DNA from: Secundilactobacillus folii
Lineage (GTDB): Bacteria > Bacillota > Bacilli > Lactobacillales > Lactobacillaceae
Assembly: GCF_009720675.1 (NCBI RefSeq)
Contig: NZ_WNJO01000001.1
Location: 248,001-312,000 of the forward strand
Direction: 5' to 3'
DNA: 64,000 nucleotides
Below, one piece after another: positions 39,101-50,448 of the stretch. The first letter of the stretch is position 1; every line of letters begins with the position of its first letter. Below the pieces are notes generated by a model. That model was given only the letters and a program-made list of their open reading frames with translations, had not been told where the DNA came from and did not search any database. The position numbers and the translations under genes were made by a program.

Positions 39101-40430
39101 ATAGTTCAATGACCCGGTCATAAATTGCTGACAGACCCGTTGTTTCAACGTCAAAAATCACGTAAGTAGCGCCCTCAAGTGCCCGGTGTTCACTATTATA
39201 GCCAATTGGTACACCGTCATCCACGAGGTTGGCTTCCACCCCGTAAATCATTTTGATACCAGCTTTCGACGCGGCATGAAAGGCTTCTGGAAAGCCCTGG
39301 ACACCAGCATGGTCAGTAATAGCAATTGCTTTATGACCCCACTTCTTAGCTTGTTTAACGTAGTCCGAAATCGGGTTAGTGGCATCCATTGTACTCATAG
39401 TAGTGTGCAAATGCAGTTCGACACGCTTTTCACCCTCGGGGGCTTTATCCTGTCGACTTGGTACCGTTACTTGATTGATGTCATAAGCGTTTAAAACCAG
39501 GTCGCGCATGTAGGTGTCTTCTTGAACACCACCGCGAACCTTGATCCAGTCACCTTCATTTAAACCCGCAAACTGGGCTTCATCACTGTCGTCACGAGAG
39601 AATTTTTTAACGGTGATCGATGACGTATAGTCCGTAATTTCCAAAATCATCAGCTTTCGACCCGAACGCAAATCACGGATTTCTTTACTGAAAACGTATC
39701 CTTGTACGACTACCGACTTTTCTTCATATTCAATCGAAATCAATTGGACAGGCTCTTCGTCCGCCTTAATTTTGCGACCGATCACGGTGGGCCCGCTGGC
39801 AACATCGCCACCCTGCTTTTCTCGTTTTTGGTTTGCAACCTTGATAGCAGCAACCGCTTTTTGAGCCAATTGCGCGTCGTTTTGGGCTTTCTGCTGTTTA
39901 AACTCCTGAATTTTAGCTTGCGAGGCAGTTTCATCCACCATCGTATGAATCGAGAACTTTGGGAAACCGTACATTTCATACCGGTTTTCGATTGGTCCCA
40001 GTGCTTGATTAACCATGAAATTCTTCACGACTTCGTTTTCCGCCATGAAAATCACGCGACCATCCTCAAGCTTCGGCACCTGATTGCGACACAGTTCCTG
40101 CAGTAATGGCGACGTCACGCCGCTGTGCTGGACGACCCAGTTCCAATAGTCACCAATCAGACGATTATCAAGGTCCGTATTATGCGTGTGAATCTCAAAA
40201 TCGACCTGAGCAATTGACTTAAACGCTTGATGCAATTGCCCCTGAAAGGTCATAAAGGTATCGAATGGCAAAACGGCTGGCAAATCAAAGTTAAAGTGCC
40301 ACCGTTTTGACTGCTCGTGAACGGTCAGCTTTTCCAGCCCGGCATCCTGGAAGAATGGTTGACTGGCTAAGTCCGAGAGTTGGAGTTGCTGTAATAATTT
40401 TTCAAATAAAGCATGGTGATCTAAAGCCAC
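36102..40430 (-). CDS. polC: DNA polymerase III PolC (Gram-positive alpha subunit)
   Basis: 1442 residues from GTG behind AAGGGGG. The order is typical: N-terminal domain, an OB fold (about 225-320), PHP domain beginning [18 protein letters not shown], and an inserted DEDD 3'-5' exonuclease with [20 protein letters not shown]. The PHP domain then resumes. Next come a zinc-binding CPNC...CPKC element and the polymerase palm with [12 protein letters not shown]. The C-terminal region ends in a DNLSLF-type clamp motif, here NQLSLFDMM. It is the replicative polymerase with proofreading. It is downstream of proS, with a possible promoter (TTGTCT-16-TAAAAT) in the gap. Confidence 0.98.
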   Translation of the reverse strand: MALDHHALFEKLLQQLQLSDLASQPFFQDAGLEKLTVHEQSKRWHFNFDLPAVLPFDTFMTFQGQLHQAFKSIAQVDFEIHTHNTDLDNRLIGDYWNWVVQHSGVTSPLLQELCRNQVPKLEDGRVIFMAENEVVKNFMVNQALGPIENRYEMYGFPKFSIHTMVDETASQAKIQEFKQQKAQNDAQLAQKAVAAIKVANQKREKQGGDVASGPTVIGRKIKADEEPVQLISIEYEEKSVVVQGYVFSKEIRDLRSGRKLMILEITDYTSSITVKKFSRDDSDEAQFAGLNEGDWIKVRGGVQEDTYMRDLVLNAYDINQVTVPSRQDKAPEGEKRVELHLHTTMSTMDATNPISDYVKQAKKWGHKAIAITDHAGVQGFPEAFHAASKAGIKMIYGVEANLVDDGVPIGYNSEHRALEGATYVIFDVETTGLSAIYDRVIELSAVKMQGKEVIDQFEEFIDPGFHLSDQTTELTSITDDMVHGSKSEKEVFELFRKFYGDAIIVGHNVTFDIGFMNAGYQRYDMPEVSNPIIDTLTLARFLYPDLRGYRLNTLAKKFHVSLEHHHRAIYDAESTGHLNYLFLKDAEDRYQIKYHDQLNDHMSDNDAFKHARPSHAIILAKTQTGLKNMFKLVSMSNVNYFFRVPRMPRSQIERLREGLLIGSACDSGEVFTAMMQKGYAEARTKAKFYDYLEVQPLAAYKPLIDSGLIQNRKNLEEILTNMVKLGEELDKPVVVTGDAHYLNPEDAIYRKILINSQGGANPLNRQELPDVHFRTTDELLDDYKFLGEDKAQELVVTNTNAIADEIDDVHPLKDKLYTPRMEGAEDEIRERTMNTAHEWYGDPLPELVQHRLDRELKSIIGNGFSVIYLIAQRLVHKSNKDGYLVGSRGSVGSSLVATMTGITEVNPLPPHYRCPNCQYSQFFTNGEYSSGFDLPEKKCPKCGTLMIGDGHNIPFETFLGFTGNKVPDIDLNFSGDYQPIAHNYTKVLFGEKNVYRAGTIGTVADKTGYGYVKAYERDTEQNFRNAEVDRLAKGVTGVKRNTGQHPAGIIVVPDYMDIYDFTPIQYPADDQDAAWQTTHFDFHSIHDNILKIDILGHDDPTMIRTLQDLSGIDPQTIPMDDPGVMALFSGTESLGVTPEQIQSKTGTLGVPEFGTRFVRGMLEETHPKNYSELLQISGLSHGTDVWLGNAEELIKNGTATIANVIGCRDNIMTDLIHWGLDSETAFQIMESVRHGRGIPDDWQAKMREAEVPDWYIDSCLKIKYMFPRAHAAAYILMALRVAYFKVYFPLVYYAAYFSVRADDFDVVAMARGKESVKSKMKEINDEGMDASAKDKNLLTVLELANEMLERGFKFKMIDIERSAASEWLIDGDTLIAPFNAAPGLGLNVAKQIVAAREDKPFLSKEDLAKRGKVSKTLIEFMTENGVLDGLPDENQLSLFDMM

Positions 40431-40539
40431 ACCAAACTGCCCCCTTCGTTTTGATAAGCCCTATCATTTTAACCTAAAACGAACCTGAGACAAAACAAAA
40501 TGGTTTTGTTTGTTCTCAAGTCCGTCCTTACAAATATCG

Positions 40540-42288
<1,749 letters not shown>

Positions 42289-42322
42289 CTAAACTCCTTT
42301 TCCAAATTCACTTTTAATCTAT

Positions 42323-43597
42323 TTATCTGATAAAGTACCGTTCGATATCATTCCACGTCACAAGCAACATTAAGACAACGAGGAAAACGACCCCAACAAG
42401 GGTGATCGCTGTTTCAACGTTTTCGGAAAGTGGCTTCCGTCGAATGCCTTCAATCACGTTAAGTAATATTTTACCACCATCAAGGGCCGGAATTGGTAAT
42501 AAGTTCACGATTCCTAGGTTTAATGATAAAAAGGCCAAAAAACTAAGCACGCCAACTAGGCCCTCAGACGCAGCAGTTGACGTTGTCGCAAAAATGGCCA
42601 CTGGTCCACCCAAATCGTTTAATCTAAAATGACCGGAAATCATTGTCCAAATTGCGCCTAGTAGCCGAACTGTCATTTGCCAAGTCTGGGTAAATCCTGA
42701 AACTAACATAGCACCTATATCATGGCTGCGATACTGGGTGATGCCGATTTCCCCCACCGTTTGTTTATTGACTGTATGTGCTTTTGGCGTCAATTGGATG
42801 GCCTTATTTTGACCGTTACGCTTAATTTTAAAGGTGGTTGGTTTGTTAGCCCGCCCCTGAATCTGAGTAGAAATTTGATCCCAGGTCTTGACCGCCTTGC
42901 CATTGACCGCAGTAATGTAATCACCATTTTTAATGCCAGCGTTGCGAGCCACTGTCACTTGCGTAGTCGTCGGGGTAACGCGATTACCATTATTGGTCAC
43001 GCCACCCATCACAAATGTGAGGATCGTGTAAACAATAATGGCCAAAAAGAAATTATTCATCGGACCCGCAAAGTTGGTCATCAACCGATGGCCAAGACTA
43101 GCTGATTGGAATTGAACATCCCGCGGAGCAATGCGGACTTCGGTACCATCCGCTTCGATAATAGTGGCGTTATGAGCAACTGAATAGCGTTTAACAGCAC
43201 TTTCATCACCGTTTTCATAGCCTTCGATCCACAACTGATCTTCTAGATCGGTTGCCGTCACAGCCATTGGGATGCCATTAAAGAGGGTTGATTTCTTGCT
43301 GGTATTGATTCGAGTAACTTGGTCATGATCACCCACGTAAAGACTGACCGGCGTCCCGGGTTTTAACTCGTCTTCATCGTCTTCCGCACCGGCCATACGC
43401 ACGTAACCACCGACTGGCAGCAGCCGAATTGTGTAGGTGGTATCGGCAGTCCGATAGTTGAAAAGCTTTGGACCCATGCCAATTGAAAATTCCCGAACGA
43501 GGATCCCTGCTCGTTTGGCAAAGTAAAAGTGACCAAACTCGTGGATGAAAACGATTAGGCCAAAGACAATAATGAATGTAATGATGGTCGTAATCAC
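42323..43597 (-). CDS. rseP: Site-2 intramembrane metalloprotease RseP/RasP
   Basis: 424 residues from GTG behind AAAGGA. The zinc site HEFGH lies at residues 19-23 in the first membrane segment. The PDZ domain (about 205-285) contains NAGIKNGDYITAVNGKAVKTWDQI. The second catalytic motif is NLLPIPALDGGKIL in the penultimate segment, and a final segment follows. The enzyme cleaves anti-sigma factors and signal-peptide remnants within the membrane. It follows cdsA by 37 bp. Confidence 0.96.
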   Translation of the reverse strand: MITTIITFIIVFGLIVFIHEFGHFYFAKRAGILVREFSIGMGPKLFNYRTADTTYTIRLLPVGGYVRMAGAEDDEDELKPGTPVSLYVGDHDQVTRINTSKKSTLFNGIPMAVTATDLEDQLWIEGYENGDESAVKRYSVAHNATIIEADGTEVRIAPRDVQFQSASLGHRLMTNFAGPMNNFFLAIIVYTILTFVMGGVTNNGNRVTPTTTQVTVARNAGIKNGDYITAVNGKAVKTWDQISTQIQGRANKPTTFKIKRNGQNKAIQLTPKAHTVNKQTVGEIGITQYRSHDIGAMLVSGFTQTWQMTVRLLGAIWTMISGHFRLNDLGGPVAIFATTSTAASEGLVGVLSFLAFLSLNLGIVNLLPIPALDGGKILLNVIEGIRRKPLSENVETAITLVGVVFLVVLMLLVTWNDIERYFIR

Positions 43598-43634
43598 AGA
43601 CGTCGATCCTTTCGTAAATGTCTAATTTAAAACG

Positions 43635-44423
43635 CTAAATGAATCCAAGCAGATGCAACGCAGGTAAAACTAATAATAAACTATCAAAACGGTCTAAGAT
43701 ACCACCATGACCTGGTAAAATGCGACCAGAATCTTTGACGCCATAGTAACGCTTCAAGGCGGATTCAACCAGGTCACCCAGTTGACCGATGACAGAAAGA
43801 ACGATCGTCAGCAAGACGGTCATTAACCAGCTGTAATCCCCCTGCGGATAGAAGTAAGCGTAAATAGCCAACACAATGGTAGCCACCACCGTACCACCAA
43901 CAGAGCCTTCCCAAGTTTTATTCGGGCTAATGTGGGGTGCTAGTTTATTGCGGCCAAATTTGCAGCCAATCATATAGGCACCACTGTCAGTGATCCAAAC
44001 GATCAACAGGGCAAAGAAAATGGTCGAAATTCCGGCCGCCCGAGCCACGATGAAGTAGTGAAACCCAAACCCAATGTAAATTGCACCAAGCGTCAGCACA
44101 GCAGCATCGTCAAATGAAAACCGATTCTTGGAAAATACCGTGTAGAGCAATAGCAAAATGATCATGGCGTAAATCACAAAGGTTAAGTTTAAATGTCCAG
44201 GTATGAAATCATGCCAAACATCGGGTAAAATCACTAGCAACAGTGCAATCGCAGAAAGCAGCGCCTCCCACGAAACAATTAGTTTTTTACGCATGACCAA
44301 AATCTCGGACAGTGCTACCAATCCGAGTGCCGCCGCTGCAATATCGACCCATACATGGCCGGCAATGACAATTGGAATGAAGATAATTAAAGCGATGACC
44401 GCCGTAATAACCCGTTGTCTCAT
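43635..44423 (-). CDS. cdsA: Phosphatidate cytidylyltransferase
   Basis: The start MRQRVITAVIALIIF has AAGGGAG six bases before it; the longer frame upstream overlaps uppS and is not supported. The 262-residue protein has about seven membrane segments. The CDP-alcohol signature appears as SALKRYYGVKDSGRILPGHGGILDRFD, plus NKTWEGSVGG. It makes CDP-diacylglycerol from phosphatidate and CTP, the precursor of acidic phospholipids. It is 22 bp downstream of uppS. Confidence 0.97.
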   Translation of the reverse strand: MRQRVITAVIALIIFIPIVIAGHVWVDIAAAALGLVALSEILVMRKKLIVSWEALLSAIALLLVILPDVWHDFIPGHLNLTFVIYAMIILLLLYTVFSKNRFSFDDAAVLTLGAIYIGFGFHYFIVARAAGISTIFFALLIVWITDSGAYMIGCKFGRNKLAPHISPNKTWEGSVGGTVVATIVLAIYAYFYPQGDYSWLMTVLLTIVLSVIGQLGDLVESALKRYYGVKDSGRILPGHGGILDRFDSLLLVLPALHLLGFI

Positions 44424-44445
44424 AATACGCTCCCTTTTCCCTAGT

Positions 44446-45222
44446 TTATTTCGATAAGCCGCCAAAACGGCGCTTTCGGTGCTGATACTCATAAATTGCC
44501 TGCTGTAGCAAGCCGGGTGTGAAATCCGGCCAGTGCGGTGCCATGAAGACAAACTCTGAATAGGCAATCTGCCACAGCAAAAAATTCGATATGCGCTCCT
44601 CACCCGACGTTCGGATAACCACATCGGGATCACGATACTGACCCAGTGAAGCCGTCATTAAATGTTGACTGATTGTTTCATCAGTCACTTCTGAAGGTTC
44701 CATTTCACCCGTTTTAACGGCTTGGGCAATTTCTTGAACCGCAGTTGTAATCTCAGCTCGGCTACCGTAATTCAAGGCAAAGTTTAACACCATGCCGTCG
44801 CAGTCTTTTGTATCTTCAATCGCATCTGCCACTGCTTTTTGAGTTTTAGCCGGCAACTGATCCGTATAACCCATCACATTCACGCGAACATTATGCTTAA
44901 TCAAGTCTGGCACAAAAGTGTCAAAAAAATCAACGGGTAATTTCATTAAATAATTCACTTCGTCTGCTGGACGTTTCCAATTTTCCGTCGAAAAAGCATA
45001 GAGGGTCAAAACTTTGATGCCCAGATCACTGGCTGCCTGGGTGATAATTTTCACAGTGTCCATCCCCTGCTTATGACCAGCGACCCGTGGTAAATGGCGT
45101 CGTTGAGCCCAGCGGCCATTTCCATCCATGATGATTGCAACGTGGGCCGGAATATTATTAGGGTCAAGCTTAAAGTCGTCTTGAAGATCTTCTTGATCTT
45201 TCTTATTGAGCCAAGAAAACAA
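44446..45222 (-). CDS. uppS: Undecaprenyl diphosphate synthase
   Basis: The start is a TTG (MFSWLNKKDQ) five bases after GGGAGGTG; further upstream codons overlap that site. The 258-residue cis-prenyltransferase has HVAIIMDGNGRWAQRR with the catalytic aspartate, HKQGMDTVK, LYAFSTENWKRP and the late RTSGEERISNFLLWQIAYSEFVF. It builds the C55 lipid carrier for peptidoglycan and teichoic acid from isoprenoid units, which here come from the mevalonate route (mvaS at the other end of the window). Confidence 0.97.
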   Translation of the reverse strand: MFSWLNKKDQEDLQDDFKLDPNNIPAHVAIIMDGNGRWAQRRHLPRVAGHKQGMDTVKIITQAASDLGIKVLTLYAFSTENWKRPADEVNYLMKLPVDFFDTFVPDLIKHNVRVNVMGYTDQLPAKTQKAVADAIEDTKDCDGMVLNFALNYGSRAEITTAVQEIAQAVKTGEMEPSEVTDETISQHLMTASLGQYRDPDVVIRTSGEERISNFLLWQIAYSEFVFMAPHWPDFTPGLLQQAIYEYQHRKRRFGGLSK

Positions 45223-45263
45223 AATGACACCTCCCAAATTTGCTTCTTAGGGCATAATCATAC

Positions 45264-45296
45264 CAAAAAACAGAGTTGTCGACTATCCCAACTCTG
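45264..45296 (-). terminator. Terminator between the 136-residue gene and uppS
   Basis: Minus strand CAGAGTTG/CAACTCTG with a T run. It separates frr and the small gene from uppS. Confidence 0.8.
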
Positions 45297-45331
45297 CTTG
45301 AAAGGTGATTATTTAACAGAATCTAAATATG

Positions 45332-45742
45332 CTATTGGAGTAAGCGCCATTCACCACGATTAGCATCCGTCAACGTATTAAAATACTGAAGCAGATTGTT
45401 AGCATCGTCAGGACTGACCTCGCCCAGCATGTTTAACGCTTGCCCAGTGGGAATTGGTTCGCTTAAATCCGTGATTTCAGATTCGTTTTCGATCTTGGCC
45501 TTGGAAAAGGCAATGATCCAATCCTGTTCGATCAGCTGAGTAATCACAAAAAATAGGTTAAAATCATCTGCCACGTAAGCGGGCTGGGCGTAAACACCGT
45601 CATCAATCTGGGTCAGTTCATTGCCGTTATAGTTCAAGACGGTCAAATTTTCCTCTGTAACCGCCTCGTTTAGTTTAAAGACCATTTTGGCAAATTCAGG
45701 TGTACCTGGTGTAATTTCTTGAATCTCATCATCTTTAGCCAT
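45332..45742 (-). CDS. Acidic protein of unknown function between frr and uppS
   Basis: 136 residues, starting at ATG with AAAGGA seven bases upstream. The protein (MAKDDEIQEITPGTPEFAKMVF...) is strongly acidic, has no membrane segment or cysteine, and reads as a compact alpha/beta protein with VADDFNLFFVITQLIEQDWIIAF in the middle. I recognise no family. It is 27 bp after frr and ends 36 bp before a terminator, so it is expressed with frr and possibly pyrH. It interrupts the frr-uppS neighbourhood that is contiguous in many Firmicutes. Confidence 0.8.
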   Translation of the reverse strand: MAKDDEIQEITPGTPEFAKMVFKLNEAVTEENLTVLNYNGNELTQIDDGVYAQPAYVADDFNLFFVITQLIEQDWIIAFSKAKIENESEITDLSEPIPTGQALNMLGEVSPDDANNLLQYFNTLTDANRGEWRLLQ

Positions 45743-45769
45743 GTAAAATTCCTTTCTGAGTCCGGCAAA

Positions 45770-46327
45770 TTAGCCAGAGATAATTTCCTGCTCTTTGTCA
45801 TCGGTTAATTTATCGATTTGTTTGATTGCCTCATCCGTGACTTTTTGCACGTCTTTTTCAAGCCGGTGCACCTCATCGTCCGTAAAGTCACCATTCTTGT
45901 GACCCTTCTTTAATGAGTCCATTGCTTCACGACGAACGTTACGAACAGCAACTTTGCCATTCTCAGCAACCCCGCGAACTTGCTTAGCTAGTTCTTTACG
46001 GCGTTCTTCCGTCAACTGCGGAACAACTAAGCGAATTGCTGTCCCGTCATTAGCGGGTGTGATGCCTAAATCAGATTCCATGATCCCCTTTTCAACATCC
46101 TGCAGCGCCGTTTTGTCAAATGGAGTTACCATAATCACCCGTGGTTCGGGTGTGGTGATCGATGCCACTTGATTAATCGGTGTTTCAACACCGTAATACT
46201 CAACGGTGACCCGACTCAGCAGACTGGCATTCGCGCGACCTGCTCGGATGGTGCCAAACTCACGGCTCAATACTTGTTCAGCCTTGTTCATCTTATCTTT
46301 TGCTTCATCAATAATTGGATTAGCCAA
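45770..46327 (-). CDS. frr: Ribosome recycling factor
   Basis: 185 residues, exactly the usual length. Helical domain features are [29 protein letters not shown] near the N-terminus and [25 protein letters not shown] later, with the beta domain [14 protein letters not shown] between. RRF splits the post-termination ribosome with EF-G. Its start is 3 bp after the pyrH stop, so the two are coupled. Confidence 0.97.
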   Translation of the reverse strand: MANPIIDEAKDKMNKAEQVLSREFGTIRAGRANASLLSRVTVEYYGVETPINQVASITTPEPRVIMVTPFDKTALQDVEKGIMESDLGITPANDGTAIRLVVPQLTEERRKELAKQVRGVAENGKVAVRNVRREAMDSLKKGHKNGDFTDDEVHRLEKDVQKVTDEAIKQIDKLTDDKEQEIISG

Positions 46328-46329
46328 CT

Positions 46330-47052
46330 TTATTTCCCCCTAACTGTAGTTCCGATTTCTTCACCAAGAACAACTTTTTTAATGTTTCCTGGATGATTCA
46401 AATTAAAGACAACTAACGGAATATCATTATCCATGGAAAGCGTGCTGGCTGTTGAATCCATGACATGCAGACCCTTGTTAATAATATCCATATGGGTCAA
46501 ATGATCAAATTTTACCGCATTGTGGTCAATATTAGGATCAGCTGAGTAGATCCCGTCAACACCGTTTTTAGCCATCAAAATGGCATCGGCATTAATTTCA
46601 GCGGCCCGCAGTGCAGCGGTGGTGTCAGTAGAAAAATAAGGACTACCAGTACCACCGGCAAAGATCACGACCCGGTCCTTTTCCAAATGACGAATGGCCT
46701 TCCGTCGAATGTATGGTTCGGCAATGGCCCGCATTTCAATCGAAGTCTGAACCCGGGTCGGAACTCCCAACGATTCTAGGTTATCCTGCAATGCTAAAGC
46801 GTTCATAATCGTTGCCAGCATGCCAATATAATCTGCTTGGGCACGTTCCATTCCCATTTGGGCGCCTGATTCTCCGCGCCACATATTACCGCCACCAACG
46901 ACGATACCGATTTGAAGACCCAATTCAAATACATCTTTGACCTCTTTTGCCACTGTTTTGATCACTGGTGGATGAATGCCAAAACCTTGATCACCTGCTA
47001 GGGCTTCGCCACTAAGCTTCAAAACAATGCGCTTATACTTTAAATCCGACAT
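46330..47052 (-). CDS. pyrH: Uridylate kinase
   Basis: The start [20 protein letters not shown] is preceded by TAGGAGG. The 240-residue amino-acid-kinase fold shows [49 protein letters not shown] and the late [11 protein letters not shown]. It phosphorylates UMP to UDP and is hexameric and GTP-regulated. It is separated from tsf by a terminator and followed directly by frr, the common rpsB-tsf-pyrH-frr order. Confidence 0.97.
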   Translation of the reverse strand: MSDLKYKRIVLKLSGEALAGDQGFGIHPPVIKTVAKEVKDVFELGLQIGIVVGGGNMWRGESGAQMGMERAQADYIGMLATIMNALALQDNLESLGVPTRVQTSIEMRAIAEPYIRRKAIRHLEKDRVVIFAGGTGSPYFSTDTTAALRAAEINADAILMAKNGVDGIYSADPNIDHNAVKFDHLTHMDIINKGLHVMDSTASTLSMDNDIPLVVFNLNHPGNIKKVVLGEEIGTTVRGK

Positions 47053-47133
47053 GATGAGCCTCCTATTAGCTTTCATTGTGTAATTCTATCATAAACCGGT
47101 ATCGACCGATAGTCGTATCACACCCAAATTGCA

Positions 47134-47167
47134 TAAAAAAAGATGTACTAAAAAGTACATCTTTTTT
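47134..47167. terminator. Terminator between tsf and pyrH
   Basis: AAAAAAGATGTACT and AGTACATCTTTTTT, 14 bp perfect with a 4-nt loop. A weak extended -10 for pyrH (TGATAGAAT) lies downstream of it. Confidence 0.85.
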
Positions 47168-47177
47168 AAAACTAGTT

Positions 47178-48059
47178 TTAGCCATTGATCTGACTGTTAA
47201 CTTCGTCTTCAAAGTTCTTAGTTTCAACTTCGATGCCTTCACCAACTTCATAACGAACAAAGCTCTTAAGCTTGCCGCCCTTAGAAGCAACGTATTGGCT
47301 AACGGTTTGGTCAGAATCCATAACGAATTCTTGGTCAGCAAGGCTGATCTCAGACAAGAATTTGCGCAGACGACCTTCAACCATCTTTTCAACGATCTTT
47401 TCTGGTTTACCTTCGTTTAAAGCTTCCTTCTTCAGAACCTCCCGTTCATGGTCTAAACGTTCCGCAGGAATTTCGTCGCGGGAAACAAATTCTGGGTTAA
47501 CCGCAGCAACGTGCATGGCAACGTTTTTAGCAACACTTTCATCAGCACCGTCAAGGACGACTAATGACGCAATTTGGCCACCATTGTGTAAGTAAGCACC
47601 AAAGACCTCACTGTCACTCTTTTCAACAACTTTAAACCGACGCAGTGACGTGTGCTCTGATGTCACTTGAGTCTGTTCAATGATCAAGTCGTTAATGGTT
47701 TGACCAGCATCGTTCTTGAGCGCCAATGCTGCATCCATATCAGCTGGCTTATTAGCAGCAATCAAATCAGTAATCGTGTTAACTAAGTTGATAAACCGGT
47801 CGTTAGTGGCCACAAAGTCGGTTTCCGAGTTAACTTCAGTGATGGCAGCCACGTTACCATTCACGGAAATGTGTGCTAAACCGTTAGCAGCCACGTTGCT
47901 GCTCTTTTTTTCAGCTTTAGCGATACCCTTTTCACGCAGGTAATCAACAGCCTTGTCCATGTCGCCTTCAGTGGCAACGAGTGCTTTTTTAGCATCCATC
48001 ATACCAACACTTGTCTTGTCACGAAGTTCTTTAACCATTTTTGCAGAAATGCTTGCCAT
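47178..48059 (-). CDS. tsf: Elongation factor Ts
   Basis: 293 residues. The UBA-like N-terminus has [38 protein letters not shown], the classical Ts signature, followed by [10 protein letters not shown] and the C-terminal [23 protein letters not shown]. It reloads EF-Tu with GTP. It lies 140 bp after rpsB, a gap holding a multi-stem RNA structure, and 10 bp before a terminator. Confidence 0.97.
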   Translation of the reverse strand: MASISAKMVKELRDKTSVGMMDAKKALVATEGDMDKAVDYLREKGIAKAEKKSSNVAANGLAHISVNGNVAAITEVNSETDFVATNDRFINLVNTITDLIAANKPADMDAALALKNDAGQTINDLIIEQTQVTSEHTSLRRFKVVEKSDSEVFGAYLHNGGQIASLVVLDGADESVAKNVAMHVAAVNPEFVSRDEIPAERLDHEREVLKKEALNEGKPEKIVEKMVEGRLRKFLSEISLADQEFVMDSDQTVSQYVASKGGKLKSFVRYEVGEGIEVETKNFEDEVNSQING

Positions 48060-48098
48060 TTATATGGCCTCCTTAAATTTAAGATCGAATTAATTTTT

Positions 48099-48180
48099 CC
48101 AACCAGCACAAAAGGCTGACCCGAAAATAATCAGGCCTCGCGGGTCCACATTTTCAAGCCAGCCTTAGCACTGATGGTTT
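48099..48180 (-). promoter_or_regulatory. Three-tier stem structure in the rpsB-tsf spacer
   Basis: Nested pairs: AACCAGCA/TGATGGTT (one mismatch), AAGGCTG/CAGCCTT and GACCCG/CGGGTC (plus-strand sequences). No T run follows on the minus strand, so it looks more like a structured leader of tsf or an mRNA processing site than a terminator. Confidence 0.6.
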
Positions 48181-48199
48181 TCTAACTCATGTTATAAAA

Positions 48200-48979
48200 C
48201 TATTCAGCAGTCTTGTCTGATGCGTTGTTACCTTCAACGGCAGCCTTAACATCTTCCATGTTAGCAGCAGGTTGTTGTTCTTGGTTAGCTTCGTCTTGAC
48301 CTTGACGGCCTTCAATGACAGCATCGGCCATCTTGCTGGTGATCAAGCGAACGGCACGGATAGCGTCATCGTTAGAAGGAATGATCACGTCAATGTCATC
48401 TGGATCAGTGTTGGTATCAACCATCGCAACGATAGGAATGTTCAGCTTTTGAGCTTCCTTAACGGCAATCTGTTCCTTACGAGGGTCAACAACAAACATT
48501 ACGTCAGGTAACTTAGGCATATCTTCAATACCGCCTAAGAATCGTTCCAACTTATCAGTTTGCTTTTTAAGTAAGGAAACTTCCTTCTTAGGTAACCGGT
48601 CGAAAGTACCGTCCTCAGCCATCTTCTTAAGATCCTTCAGGCGCTTGATTCGGGTCTGAATTGTTTCCCAGTTGGTCAAAGTTCCACCTAACCAACGGTG
48701 GTTAACGTAAAATTGACCAGCCCGGGTAGCTTCTTCTTCGATTGAATCCTGAGCTTGCTTCTTAGTACCAACGAACAGAACAACGGCACCCTTCGATGCT
48801 TCATCCTTAACAAAGTTATAGGCCGCGTCAATCAACTTAACAGTCTTCTGTAAGTCAATGATGTAGATCCCATTTCGTTCGGTGAAGATATACTCCTTCA
48901 TCTTTGGGTTCCAGCGACGGGTTTGGTGACCAAAATGGACACCTGCTTCTAGTAATTGTTTCATTGTGATAACAGCCAT
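48200..48979 (-). CDS. rpsB: 30S ribosomal protein S2
   Basis: The start [27 protein letters not shown] has TGGAGG seven bases upstream. The 259-residue protein contains the S2 signatures [32 protein letters not shown] and [25 protein letters not shown], and a Gln/Glu/Ala/Asn-rich tail typical of lactobacilli. It is first in the rpsB-tsf transcript, with a good promoter and a leader hairpin upstream. Confidence 0.98.
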   Translation of the reverse strand: MAVITMKQLLEAGVHFGHQTRRWNPKMKEYIFTERNGIYIIDLQKTVKLIDAAYNFVKDEASKGAVVLFVGTKKQAQDSIEEEATRAGQFYVNHRWLGGTLTNWETIQTRIKRLKDLKKMAEDGTFDRLPKKEVSLLKKQTDKLERFLGGIEDMPKLPDVMFVVDPRKEQIAVKEAQKLNIPIVAMVDTNTDPDDIDVIIPSNDDAIRAVRLITSKMADAVIEGRQGQDEANQEQQPAANMEDVKAAVEGNNASDKTAE

Positions 48980-49008
48980 GAAATAGCCTCCATTAAAGTT
49001 TTTTCCTC

Positions 49009-49066
49009 CCCTGAGGTCGTCTACGTCAAGAACTCTAACGAGCACTGCCCAACGTATTGCTCAGGG
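49009..49066 (-). promoter_or_regulatory. Putative S2-binding leader structure of rpsB
   Basis: The outer stem CCCTGAG/CTCAGGG (49009-49015 with 49060-49066) encloses TACGT/ACGTA. It lies between the promoter and the rpsB ribosome site, the position of known autoregulatory r-protein leaders. Binding by S2 is inferred. Confidence 0.6.
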
Positions 49067-49094
49067 TGTGAATTACGGCAATTAGCCGAAAATT

Positions 49095-49123
49095 AGTATA
49101 CCTGTTTTAGCGGGTATTATCAA
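49095..49123 (-). promoter_or_regulatory. Promoter of rpsB-tsf
   Basis: Minus strand TTGATA (49118-49123), 17 bp, TATACT (49095-49100). Confidence 0.85.
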
Positions 49124-49152
49124 CCCTTAAGCCCAACTTAAATAAAAAACAT

Positions 49153-49182
49153 TTGAAATAAATGTTACATTCATGTTACACT
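49153..49182 (+). promoter_or_regulatory. Promoter of the HAD hydrolase gene
   Basis: TTGAAA (49153-49158), 18 bp, TACACT (49177-49182) with extended TGT; divergent from the rpsB promoter. Confidence 0.75.
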
Positions 49183-49214
49183 ACTTGTCGCAGAACTGCG
49201 AGGAGGAACCGATT

Positions 49215-49925
49215 ATGATCAAAGCAATCGTTTTTGATCTCGATGATACACTTTATGATCAACAGCGACCGTTCCGTCAGGCATTGATCTCTGTCTGGAA
49301 TGATCCGGCTGCTGCCGGTCATGTGTTGACCGACCTCTTTGAGGCTTTTAAGCACATGAACGACCGCGTCGCCGAGCTTGAAACTTTAACCATGACCCAG
49401 GTATTTGACCGTTTGAATGCGGTCCTTGATAACCATGACCTACCGGCTTTATCACACTCAGTATGGTTGTCCTTTTGGGATCGTTACCAAAAAGAAGCGG
49501 CGCACATCAGCCTGTTCAAAGAAATCCGCGAACAAATGGAACTTTTAAAAGAGCATTATGAATTAGGAATTATCACCAATGGTGAAACTCACACTCAAAA
49601 GCAAAAGGTTCAACGGCTCGATTTAAACCAGTGGATCAAATCTCCCAATACGGTGATTTCTGATGAAGTCGGCCTGCGAAAGCCTGACCCACGAATTTTC
49701 ACTTACTTTAACCGGCTCTTGAATTTACAAGCTAATGAAGTGGTTTACATCGGCGATAATTTTGAACGGGACATGGTCGGAGCAAAAAAAGCAGGTTGGC
49801 ACGCCTTTTGGTTTAACCACCGGCAGCTAGACCTACCCAAGTCGGAATTTATTCCCGACCAAACGATTGAATCACCAGCCGAACTGGCGGAACTCTTACA
49901 AGCGATGTCAGTGACAACCTACTAA
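49215..49925 (+). CDS. HAD family hydrolase (YjjG/pyrimidine 5'-nucleotidase-like)
   Basis: The start MIKAIVFDLDDTLYDQQRPF has GAGGAGG behind it; 14 earlier codons are unsupported. The 236-residue protein shows HAD motif I FDLDDTLYD (Asp8, Asp10), motif II GIITNGETHTQKQK, motif III LRKPDPRIF and motif IV YIGDNFERDMVGAKKAG. The motif II wording is that of the YjjG/nucleotidase branch, which hydrolyses nucleoside monophosphates. That specificity is inferred. It has its own promoter and stands alone. Confidence 0.85.
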   Translation: MIKAIVFDLDDTLYDQQRPFRQALISVWNDPAAAGHVLTDLFEAFKHMNDRVAELETLTMTQVFDRLNAVLDNHDLPALSHSVWLSFWDRYQKEAAHISLFKEIREQMELLKEHYELGIITNGETHTQKQKVQRLDLNQWIKSPNTVISDEVGLRKPDPRIFTYFNRLLNLQANEVVYIGDNFERDMVGAKKAGWHAFWFNHRQLDLPKSEFIPDQTIESPAELAELLQAMSVTTY

Positions 49926-50077
49926 CGGGATTGGTCCTAAATAAAAATGAGGTTGTAAACAAATTGCGGATGTTAAAAGTGTGACCCGTTTTTTACACCA
50001 ACATTCATCTTAATTACCAATTGGTACAAAACTGTTATCTAGCGTAAATCTACGTCAAGATTCAGGCCCGGTCATTA

Positions 50078-50125
50078 AGCAAAAGCGTCGTGAATTCCAA
50101 ACTAGGAATTCACGACGCTTTTGCT
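50078..50125. terminator. 21-bp perfect inverted repeat (bidirectional terminator-like)
   Basis: AGCAAAAGCGTCGTGAATTCC, 6-nt loop, then its exact complement. It stands between the convergent HAD gene and the small membrane protein gene. The T tract is short. Confidence 0.7.
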
Positions 50126-50167
50126 AACCTCCTGAAATCTAACCGAGTCTTGCCACACCCCCATTTT

Positions 50168-50320
50168 TTAACGGTGATAAGCCGCATAAAGTGAGCCAAG
50201 CGATTCAACCGTCATAATGATTGCCATTAACCACATTGCCAGCATGTCTTTCATAGCAAATAACAGCCCGATCAAAACGATATTTAAGATTAGAATCAAC
50301 CACAGTATTCCCTTTGGCAT
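50168..50320 (-). CDS. Small single- or two-segment membrane protein (50 residues)
   Basis: The ATG of MPKGILWLILILNIV is chosen because AGAGGG lies nine bases before it; two earlier ATGs are too close. The product is nearly all hydrophobic, with two segments (about 5-20 and 25-45) joined by MKDM, and ends SLYAAYHR. No family recognised. It is divergent from the multicopper oxidase gene, with a shared 128-bp promoter region. Confidence 0.55.
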   Translation of the reverse strand: MPKGILWLILILNIVLIGLLFAMKDMLAMWLMAIIMTVESLGSLYAAYHR

Positions 50321-50370
50321 TGCTACCATCCCTCTTCCTACCAGAATACCTATCATTATAATACAAATTG

Positions 50371-50419
50371 TTTAGGCATTCCTAAATAATTCATGTACTA
50401 ACCAAAAAAGTTGTATAAT
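50371..50419. promoter_or_regulatory. Divergent promoter region with TTTAGG-CATT-CCTAAA dyad
   Basis: The perfect 6-4-6 dyad (50371-50386) precedes the TATAAT (50414-50419) of the multicopper oxidase gene. A minus-strand TATAAT for the small membrane protein lies about 20 bp to the left. It may be an operator; the regulator is unknown. Confidence 0.4.
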
Positions 50420-50448
50420 ATAGGCAATTAGGAAAGGGGAATATTCAA

